DNA of 64,000 nt from assembly GCA_036925085.1 (NCBI GenBank), contig JAUPFP010000006.1:1267131-1331130 (forward strand). Reading direction: 5' to 3'. Below the pieces are notes generated by a model. It did not search any database and was not told where the DNA came from. It saw only the letters and a program-made list of their open reading frames with translations. The translations under genes and the position numbers were made by a program. This document shows positions 57,524 through 64,000 of the stretch, in pieces. The DNA is from Brachycybe producta (taxonomy: Eukaryota > Arthropoda > Diplopoda > Playtdesmida > Andrognathidae). Numbering within the stretch: the first letter of the stretch is position 1; the number at the start of each line of letters is the position of its first letter.

Positions 57524-60500
57524 CTAGTCCGGCGACGATTCTGTTCCCTCGGACGTCTTAGGACTTACGGGTTGCCAACACCTGGCGACTCGGGACTCAT
57601 TCCGGGCTCGGTTGGTGCTGGGTCGGTGACGTCGTCTTCTTCTCCTTGACTTCGGGACATCCATGACTGGTCGAGGCGGCGAAGTCTCTTGATTTATTTC
57701 TCCCATCCGACGGCGCTGCGAAATGCGGTAAATTCGAATTTCTTTGTCGTCTGGTGTCTCTCTTTGAGTTTCTGGGTTCAATTTGGTTGTTTTAATGCCA
57801 AATTTCTCCCATCTTGGTGGTAAATTAGCATTTGCATAATCTTTCTTCTCTCCACCACGTGTTTGCACACGGGAATCCAATTGGACTGGTTCTTTTGGAG
57901 CAGTTTTCTTTGGTCTCCCGCGTTTTCTTTTAGGTGGTTCCAGTGGCATCTCTGGAATTTCCTCTTCTTCTTTTTCAGAAGTTTCCAGATGAGTTTCTTG
58001 GCTGGCATCGGGGATAACTTCTTCTTCTTCTTTACGACGAACGTCTGGAGTACTCTCAACAGGTAAGTTGTCGTCTGCTTCGTTGATAGTTTCTTCATCA
58101 GCGTCGGACTCTTCCTTGGCGCTGGCAACTTCTTCGATGTCGTCAGATAAGTTCATCTGAGGAGCCCTCAGGTCATTGGCCTCGTAGTAGGGTCTCATCT
58201 GTTGAACATTGACAGTATCTCTCATAGTCAAACCAGATCGAGTAACGTACTCGATCTCGTAGACTAGATCGGTTAGTTTCTTCGTGACAATGCAAGGTTC
58301 TTTGTATGGCCAGATAAGTTTCTGAGCCATTCCTGGCTTTGGCACACGATCTCTTATCAACACTTTCTGACCCGGCTTGTAATCCGGAATCGTACGATGC
58401 TTTTCGTCGTACTTTCTTTTCTGCACCTCCTGGGCAGCTTCGATATTCTTTTTAGCAGCATCCAGAGCTGGATCAGACTGCTCTGCTTCGTCTGTTACGG
58501 GCGGTGGCACGATAGGAGCGTGTGGCATCATGTTATCCAACGTGGTCCTGGGCTCGCGCCCGAACATTAATCGATATGGCGAAAATTTCGTTGAGTTATG
58601 TTCTACCAGATTGTAGGCCATAACTGCGTCACCTAATTTCTTTTTCCAGTCAGCCTGCTGCTGAAGGACATCCAAGTGACGTTTCACCACTTCCATGACT
58701 GTATGGTTCGTTCTCTCTGCCAACCCATCAGCTTGAGGATGATAGGCTGTCGTGGCTGCATGCTGGATTGCGTAGGTCTTGAAAAACGCTTGAGTCTCGT
58801 TACTCAAAAATTGGGGTCCTCGATCAGTGATGATCTTCTGAGGAACTCCAAATTCGTTTACAATTTTATCCTTGACGAAGGCAATTGCTGCCTGAGCGGT
58901 TGCTCTTGCCACTGCTTTGGCGATGCAATACTTCGTCGCGTAGTCCACTGCAATCAAGATATGTTGCACTCCTCCGATTGACTTCGGAAGAGGACCAACA
59001 TAATCCATCCCCCAACACTCTGTCGGTTTTCCCACAATGATTGGTTGTAACAATCCAGGTACTTTTTGGTGCGACAGTTTGGTTCTCTGACAGATGTGGC
59101 ACGACCTGACATAGTCGGCGACGTCTGTTTTCATTGTTTTCCAATAGAATCTCTTCTGGATTCTCTTCATCGTTTTGGTGAATCCGAAATGTCCGGCCTC
59201 AGGCACATCATGGAGCATCTCGAGAATCCCAATTCTCAATTGTCGGGGCACAGTACACGTTAGTACTGGCACGGTGTCTTCATACTTCAGGTGGTATAAA
59301 ACGCCATCCACTATCGCAAACTTTTTGTGATAGGGATGCAGTCGATCTTGCTGGAGTGATTCTTTGATGAGGAGAAGTTCTTCATCAAGGGATTGCTCCC
59401 GTTCCCACTGGAAATCGTTGTAGACAGTAAAGATGTGAAGGTCTTCGAGAGCTTCCATCTCCCCATTCTTCTGCTTCCAATTAGCAGGAACGTTGCTCTC
59501 GTAACGTGAGACACAATCGGCGTCCACGTGCGTTTTACCTTTCTTGTAAACTACTTCATAATCATATGGCTGTAGTTTCATCTGCCATTTACCCAATCGG
59601 CCATCTAGATTCTGTGCCGTTTTTAAATAGCACAGGGCCTTATGATCGGTGAATACTCTGAATTTTCGGTTGAAAACATACGGTCTGGCTTTTTCTATGC
59701 CATAAACGATTGCAAGACATTCTTTTTCAGTCGTTCCGTAGTTTCGTTCAGCCCCCTGGAGTTTTCGGCTGTAGTAACCTAGAACTCCAGGTTTCTTTTC
59801 GTTTTTCGCATACTGATAAATTATGACACCAATCTGGTAATCACAAGCATCAGTGTGCAAGGCAATTTCTGCCTCCGGATCATACAAAGTTAGAATCGGA
59901 GCGGAGCAAAGAGCCTTCTTCAGACTATCAAAAGCGACCTCGCAGTCGTCATCCCATTTGAAGTCCAGGTCCTTCTTGACTAGGGCTTGCATTGGTTTGG
60001 CGATCTTGGAGTAGTTCTCGATGAAACGGTTGTAGTAGCCGGTCATCCCAAGGAAGCTTCTGACGTCAGTCACGTTTTTCGGTGCAGGAAATCCTTGAAT
60101 TGTCTGCACTTTCTCTTCATCAGGTCGAATACCAAGGGCACTAATCTTGTGGCCAAGGTAGTTGATCTCGTCTTCTCCAAAGAAACATTTGCTGGGCTGA
60201 AGACTTAAATTGGCATTCCTGATGAGCACCAAGATATCTCTCAATCTTTTCATGAATTCTTTGAAGTCCTTCGCAAAGATGACGATGTCATCTAAATAAA
60301 CCAGGCAGGTCTCCCATTTGTGGCCTGCCAGTAACAAATCCAAAGCACGCTGCATCGTCGCAGGTGCGTTCATCAAACCAAACGGCATTCTGTTAAATTC
60401 GTAGAGGCCATTTGTGCATACGAAAGCCGTTTTTTCTCGATCTCTTTCTTCCACCGGAAATTGCCAATAACCTGATATTAAATCCAAGGTTGCAAAAATC

Positions 60501-62590
60501 GTGGCTCCTGAAAGTGAGTCGAAAGCGTCATCTATCCGGGGTAACGGATATTGGTCAGGTTTGGTTTGAGCATTTAATTTGCGATAATCGACGCAAAATC
60601 GATGCTGACCATTCTTCTTCTTGACAATCACCACCGGACTTGCGTACGGACTTTTGGATGGGCTTACAATGCCGGCGTCCAACATATCACGTAGTGTCGA
60701 CTTGATGATCTCTCTCTGAGCAGGTGAAGTACGCCGGAGCGGTTCTCGAACCGGCGGGTTTGCACCCGTGTCAATCACGTGTTTCGTTAAGTTTGTCTCT
60801 TTCAAGTCGGAGGTCTTGAAGGCAAAAATGTCTCTGAATTCTCCGAGAAGCTTCCGAATCGCCATTTTTTCTTCTCTTGGACGATTCGGATTGACATTAA
60901 GACTGTCTTGAAATTCGACATATTCTTTGAATCTCACTTGGTCTCTTTGAGCTTCAATTTTGTAAATCGAGGGGCCCACACGCACATCAAGAGCTGTGAC
61001 GACGTCCTCGATCTCTGCGATCGTTTCTCTGGCTCCGAGGTGAATAACCTCTCCAGATGGATTGAAGATTTGGATTTGAAGGATAGACTTTCCTCTTCCT
61101 TCAATGATCCCAGGAGAAACTTTGATTCCTCTCTGTTGGAGCGTGCTTTCGCACGAGTCGATGAACTGGAGACTACCTTCTTGTAGATCATCAGGAGCAT
61201 TGACCTCGACGATTGCAGCTTTCTTTGGATCCAACACGAGATTCTGGACCAGGCGTAGTTTTGCTGGCCCCTTCTTCAGGAGTTTCTCTTGTAGATCCTC
61301 TTCCTCTTGATTTCTAAGATTTCGAATGAAATCTTCTGCTTGTTGCTGCTTTTGGAGAGTGTCCGGCAACAGTTCCTCTCTGAAGTAGACTTTCTTGTTG
61401 TTCATGTCCAAGCAAAGGTTGAGATCTTTTCCGAGGTCGTTCCCCAGCAAGGCCTCACGTCGTCCTTTGATGACAATCACTTTTCCTTTGACAAGCTTCT
61501 CGGCAACTTGAATCGGCACGATGACTTGTCCCATGATGTTCAGTGGGCTACCTCCGGCGCCAGTCAGATTCGGCGGGAATGGAAGTGGATCCACAATAAG
61601 CTTCATGTCTTTCACTAATGACTCGCTGATGACAGATGTTTCGGCGCCACTGTCGGCAGTCATTTCTAACTCACGACCTCCAAAGTTCACACAAACTTTA
61701 GGTGCCGTCTGCTCGTCTTGATTTTGGACTTGAAGTTCACGAGGCGTGACTGTCTCAGTCAACTTGGTCCAAACATCTCGAATCGTTTGTGTACAACACG
61801 GGTTTTGCAACCGATAGAGAAGACTAGACTCTTCAGTTGAACCCTTAACAGGTGTAGCTACTCCCTCTTTCACTACTCCATGTTCTGCTTTATATTTTTG
61901 AGCAGGTGTGGGTACTTCTTTGGTTTTCGCCACAGTCTGCCCCTGCTTAATAACAGGAGTAGCTACTTTCGTTTTCACTACACACTGTTCTTCTTGGGTT
62001 TTAACAAGAGTAGCTCCTTTTGAGACTACTACTTGTTCTTCTTTAGTCTTAACAGGTGTGGTTACTCCCTTTTTCGCCACACACTGTTCTGCTTTATTTT
62101 TAACAAGAGTAGCCTCTCTCGAGACTACTACTTGCTCTGCTTGAGTTTTAACAGGTGTGGTTACTCCCTTTTTCGCCACACACTGTTCTGCTTTGTTGGA
62201 CATCTTGGCGTCGTTCGTTTTTGCAAACGACGTAGAGGCCCCACTTTGCAGTGGTTTCCGCCGGCTCCCATCTTCGTAGATAGTACGGATTTGGATCCCA
62301 TCTCCAAAGTCTGCTTTATGCGTCGGAGAGTCCTTTAGCTGTACCGCAGCACAGCTCTGCTCAGGTGTTGTCGATTCCTCTTCTTTGTCGGCGTTTTGGC
62401 ACGGGCTACCCAGACCTGGAGACATCCCCGCATGGTTGACCGCAGCCATCCCAATAGATTCTCTCGTTATCCGGTCCCGTCGAACCTTGACGTCCACTTC
62501 TTCAGGTTTCGGCAACTCCTCTTCTTGTGGTCTCTCTTCAACATCTTTTCCGGGCGTCACTACTTTGGGTGCGAGTGGCGCCCCTAGTAG
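57524..62590 (-). CDS. pol: Retrotransposon Pol polyprotein (PR-RT-RH-IN)
   Basis: Polyprotein that makes and integrates the element's DNA. Counting from the GTG at 62560: residues 1-290 form a linker with imperfect 33-residue repeats (KAEQCVAKKGVTTPVKT type, residues 123-250); aspartic protease with ADSGAETS (active Asp303) and LLGNDLG (371-377); reverse transcriptase about 605-805 with YLDD at 755-758; RNase H about 895-1020 (LHTDAC, TDHKAL, HVDADCVS); integrase zinc finger H1117, H1124, C1154, C1157; catalytic D1186, D1246, E1282 (D,D35E spacing, GLAERTN); a GPY/F-like module near 1416-1437; then an acidic tail with the AT-hook KRKRGRPKK (1544-1552) and an arginine run. There is no ATG at the start; the frame is -1 relative to gag and joins it at the slippery site, so it is expected as a Gag-Pol fusion. 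No stops or frameshifts. Confidence 0.95.
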   Translation of the reverse strand, partial: LLGAPLAPKVVTPGKDVEERPQEEELPKPEEVDVKVRRDRITRESIGMAAVNHAGMSPGLGSPCQNADKEEESTTPEQSCAAVQLKDSPTHKADFGDGIQIRTIYEDGSRRKPLQSGASTSFAKTNDAKMSNKAEQCVAKKGVTTPVKTQAEQVVVSREATLVKNKAEQCVAKKGVTTPVKTKEEQVVVSKGATLVKTQEEQCVVKTKVATPVIKQGQTVAKTKEVPTPAQKYKAEHGVVKEGVATPVKGSTEESSLLYRLQNPCCTQTIRDVWTKLTETVTPRELQVQNQDEQTAPKVCVNFGGRELEMTADSGAETSVISESLVKDMKLIVDPLPFPPNLTGAGGSPLNIMGQVIVPIQVAEKLVKGKVIVIKGRREALLGNDLGKDLNLCLDMNNKKVYFREELLPDTLQKQQQAEDFIRNLRNQEEEDLQEKLLKKGPAKLRLVQNLVLDPKKAAIVEVNAPDDLQEGSLQFIDSCESTLQQRGIKVSPGIIEGRGKSILQIQIFNPSGEVIHLGARETIAEIEDVVTALDVRVGPSIYKIEAQRDQVRFKEYVEFQDSLNVNPNRPREEKMAIRKLLGEFRDIFAFKTSDLKETNLTKHVIDTGANPPVREPLRRTSPAQREIIKSTLRDMLDAGIVSPSKSPYASPVVIVKKKNGQHRFCVDYRKLNAQTKPDQYPLPRIDDAFDSLSGATIFATLDLISGYWQFPVEERDREKTAFVCTNGLYEFNRMPFGLMNAPATMQRALDLLLAGHKWETCLVYLDDIVIFAKDFKEFMKRLRDILVLIRNANLSLQPSKCFFGEDEINYLGHKISALGIRPDEEKVQTIQGFPAPKNVTDVRSFLGMTGYYNRFIENYSKIAKPMQALVKKDLDFKWDDDCEVAFDSLKKALCSAPILTLYDPEAEIALHTDACDYQIGVIIYQYAKNEKKPGVLGYYSRKLQGAERNYGTTEKECLAIVYGIEKARPYVFNRKFRVFTDHKALCYLKTAQNLDGRLGKWQMKLQPYDYEVVYKKGKTHVDADCVSRYESNVPANWKQKNGEMEALEDLHIFTVYNDFQWEREQSLDEELLLIKESLQQDRLHPYHKKFAIVDGVLYHLKYEDTVPVLTCTVPRQLRIGILEMLHDVPEAGHFGFTKTMKRIQKRFYWKTMKTDVADYVRSCHICQRTKLSHQKVPGLLQPIIVGKPTECWGMDYVGPLPKSIGGVQHILIAVDYATKYCIAKAVARATAQAAIAFVKDKIVNEFGVPQKIITDRGPQFLSNETQAFFKTYAIQHAATTAYHPQADGLAERTNHTVMEVVKRHLDVLQQQADWKKKLGDAVMAYNLVEHNSTKFSPYRLMFGREPRTTLDNMMPHAPIVPPPVTDEAEQSDPALDAAKKNIEAAQEVQKRKYDEKHRTIPDYKPGQKVLIRDRVPKPGMAQKLIWPYKEPCIVTKKLTDLVYEIEYVTRSGLTMRDTVNVQQMRPYYEANDLRAPQMNLSDDIEEVASAKEESDADEETINEADDNLPVESTPDVRRKEEEEVIPDASQETHLETSEKEEEEIPEMPLEPPKRKRGRPKKTAPKEPVQLDSRVQTRGGEKKDYANANLPPRWEKFGIKTTKLNPETQRETPDDKEIRIYRISQRRRMGEINQETSPPRPVMDVPKSRRRRRRHRPSTNRARNESRVARCWQPVSPKTSEGTESSPD
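61800..62200 (-). repeat. In-frame 99-bp repeats in pol linker
   Basis: Two near-identical 33-residue units (residues 123-155 and 156-188 of Pol) are followed by two or more diverged ones. At the DNA level, the block reading TTACTCCCTTTTTCGCCACA on the plus strand recurs at 62058 and 62159. Lies just before the protease. Confidence 0.8.
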
Positions 62591-62596
62591 TTTAAA
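62552..62596 (-). promoter_or_regulatory. -1 ribosomal frameshift signal
   Basis: In the gag frame the codons GCT TTA AAC TAC TAG contain the canonical slippery heptamer U UUA AAC (62596-62590), two codons before the gag stop (62584-62586). Shifting back one base enters the pol frame. The bases after the stop can fold: GGGCG (62583-62579) with CGCCC (62556-62552), one C/A mismatch, then CACT (62577-62574) with AGTG (62561-62558), loop of 12 bases; the spacer from heptamer to stem is about 6 bases, the usual distance. Confidence 0.85.
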
Positions 62597-63999
62597 GCCT
62601 TCTGGTGGTTTTCGAAATGAAAATAGTGCGTTTGATTATTAATTAATACCGGTACCATTTTCATCCCATTCGGGAGAACGTGGATTTCGTCAGCGCAGAA
62701 GATTTTCGGCGCCGTCGTTTCCGACGGTTCATCAACTCGGTTGACTGGAGTTGGTGGAGTCGTCTTGTTCTCTTCCTTCCTCGGTTTCGGTTCATTGGTG
62801 CACTGGAACGCTCTGTGTCCAGGCTCCTGACACTGATAGCAGATGAGTGGTCCAGTAGATCTTTTTCTCTGCTGGAATTTCTGTCCACCATCTTGATTCG
62901 TCTTCGTGTCCTGCGTCTTTACAGACGTGGCCGTGTTCCTGTTCGTCCACGTCTGTTGTTTCTTCTGCTGCTGTTGCTGCTGTTTCGGTTGTTGAGGCTT
63001 CTGCTGCTGGGCCGGCTGGTTACCAGTAGTCGTCTTGTACATCAACATATTCTCTTCTATCAGCTCTCCCTCCGTCTGGGCGGCAAACTTGACGAAGTCG
63101 TAAAGATTGTCCTTCGGTGCTCCAAACAGATGCAGCTTCAAAGATGGTAAAAGACTTTTCCTCAGGCTCGAAATCAGCAAAGAGTCGTCATCATTGGGAT
63201 GTATCCTTCGATACATCTCTGCATACTCTTCTGCATAGACCTTAAAAGTTTCATTATCTTTTTGGGTCCTTGCGGACAGCTCATTTTTCATTCTCACTTT
63301 TTGGTCAGGTAACAGAAATTCATTTATAATTCCGTTACGCATCATAGGCCAATTTATTTCGCCATATTCCAACCGAAAACGAGCAAGCCATTTGATTGCT
63401 CGTTTACGAAGGAGACCAGTAAAGTGACTGCATCGCTGCAGGGAGTTCCATTGGTGCGCAATCGCAATATCTTCGAACTCTTCAACATAAAGAAGTATGT
63501 TCTCAGATCCATCATACTTTGGAAAACCCTGAAGTGGATGAAGTGAATTCTTTTCAGAATACGACGTGGGTCCCAGGTTCGGAGTCCATTCAGGAGCTTC
63601 GGCCCTGAGCTTACGCCCGGATTCTGTCGGTGATTTACTTCGTTGTCTGAGATTTCTCTCATGTGTGTGTTCAAGGCGGTGTGGAGTCGATTCTCCACAT
63701 AACCGTCTTACCAATTCTTCTCGGCTCTCAGGAGTGGCATCTTTCATGAGTTCAGCAAACCGATCGACCATCTTCAGCTCGTTGCTTCGTTGAGAGGCTT
63801 CAGAAGATGCTGCTTCAATCTTTAGTCGGGCGTCGGCTTTGCGTTCTTCTTCTTCGGCGCGTTTCTCTTCCTCCTGGAGTCGCTTCTCTTCAGCAAGGGA
63901 CCTCAGCTTGTCCTCCTTCTCTTGCTTTCGTGTTTCTCGGGCAACACGGCGTGCTTCCCGAGCTTTCGCTCGTTCTTTTACGAGTTGATCACGTCGGCG
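62584..63999 (-). CDS. gag: Retrotransposon Gag (partial, N-terminus outside window)
   Basis: Structural protein that packages the element RNA into virus-like particles. The frame is open to the window edge; the first methionine visible is at 63771 but the 76 codons before it (63999-63772) are in frame and coding-like: a highly charged Glu/Lys/Arg-rich coiled coil (QEKEDKLRSLAEEKRLQEEE). After 63771 follow a capsid-like region typical of Ty3/gypsy Gag (about residues 70-210: VEEFEDIAIAHQW, RAIKWLARFRLEYGEINW, YAEEYAEMYRRIHP), a Gln-rich linker (QQQKPQQPKQQQQQQ) and one CCHC zinc knuckle, CYQCQEPGHRAFQC, for RNA binding. It stops at 62584-62586, just after the frameshift heptamer. The true start is unknown. 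Confidence 0.93.
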   Translation of the reverse strand, partial: RRRDQLVKERAKAREARRVARETRKQEKEDKLRSLAEEKRLQEEEKRAEEEERKADARLKIEAASSEASQRSNELKMVDRFAELMKDATPESREELVRRLCGESTPHRLEHTHERNLRQRSKSPTESGRKLRAEAPEWTPNLGPTSYSEKNSLHPLQGFPKYDGSENILLYVEEFEDIAIAHQWNSLQRCSHFTGLLRKRAIKWLARFRLEYGEINWPMMRNGIINEFLLPDQKVRMKNELSARTQKDNETFKVYAEEYAEMYRRIHPNDDDSLLISSLRKSLLPSLKLHLFGAPKDNLYDFVKFAAQTEGELIEENMLMYKTTTGNQPAQQQKPQQPKQQQQQQKKQQTWTNRNTATSVKTQDTKTNQDGGQKFQQRKRSTGPLICYQCQEPGHRAFQCTNEPKPRKEENKTTPPTPVNRVDEPSETTAPKIFCADEIHVLPNGMKMVPVLINNQTHYFHFENHQKALNY

Positions 64000-64000
64000 T

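Larger units (their letters stand above)
56307..64000 (-). mobile_element. Ty3/gypsy LTR retrotransposon (5' part outside window)
   Basis: In its own orientation (right to left): gag, -1 frameshift signal, pol, polypurine tracts, 3' LTR. The order protease, reverse transcriptase, RNase H, integrase defines the Ty3/gypsy group. The gag-pol region is visibly less AT-rich than the rest of the window. Both reading frames are uninterrupted in 6.4 kb. No envelope-like frame lies between pol and the LTR (only about 230 bp). The 5' LTR, primer-binding site and start of gag are beyond the right edge, so LTR identity (age) and completeness cannot be judged. Confidence 0.95.

Noticed and set aside
57778-63793. 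Plus-strand and alternative-frame open frames across gag-pol
   Set aside because: Shadows of the two real minus-strand frames; no independent domains.

Overview
This window looks like nuclear DNA from an invertebrate animal. It is strongly AT-rich and crowded with microsatellites, fold-back elements (MITEs), tRNA-derived SINEs and fragments of LINE and mariner/hAT elements, and it ends in a large Ty3/gypsy LTR retrotransposon. Nothing in it looks bacterial or plant-like. I cannot name the species from the sequence alone.

Layout. From 1 to about 56.2 kb I find no convincing host protein-coding gene, rRNA or functional tRNA gene. The open frames there are short, low in complexity, or lie inside repeats. 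The space is filled by layered repeats: (A) a 160-210 bp near-palindromic MITE with ACAGGCA...TGCCTGT ends, several copies having exact 9-bp target-site duplications (4219, 5739, 17268, 17759, 19242, 20510, 24682, 35361, 47869, 48906, 49536, 55033); (A2) a related MITE (19488, 35172, 52579); (B) TA-flanked mariner-type MITEs of about 310 bp (6651, 6994, 14521, 28620, 33914, 36703, 40041); (C) a 140-bp fold-back (1149, 5258, 44541); (D) an old, very abundant fold-back containing ACTAGAAGGGTAGCTCAATC (many copies); (E) a 310-320 bp element (201, 13165, 54079); three hAT-type elements with 7-8 bp duplications (12189, 32620, 54465); two TTAA-flanked elements (31788, 50018); two related tRNA-SINEs (20469, 21177); LINE 3' ends (10390 and 16693); and a retroposon tail family (2050, 9318, 42535, 51570). 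Tandem arrays include a 30-bp satellite of about 1.2 kb (37.4-38.6 kb), a 34-35 bp minisatellite (26.1 kb), a 36-bp array (22.1 kb) and a hexamer-based array (47.0 kb).

From 56307 to the right edge lies the retrotransposon on the minus strand. Read in its own direction it has gag (cut by the window edge) with a coiled-coil N-terminus and a CCHC knuckle; a canonical UUUAAAC slippery heptamer just before the gag stop, followed by a hairpin; pol with protease, reverse transcriptase, RNase H, integrase (D,D35E) and an acidic tail with an AT-hook; two polypurine tracts; and a 988-bp 3' LTR with a TATA box and an AATAAA. The element abuts a (TA)n microsatellite. The 5' LTR, primer-binding site and gag start lie outside the window. 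Both gag and pol are uninterrupted, so the copy may be young.

Nesting gives a relative order of events. Family D is the oldest layer, because hAT, SINE, family E and retroposon copies interrupt it. Family A MITEs are among the youngest, having inserted into a SINE, a mariner-like element and an A2 MITE.
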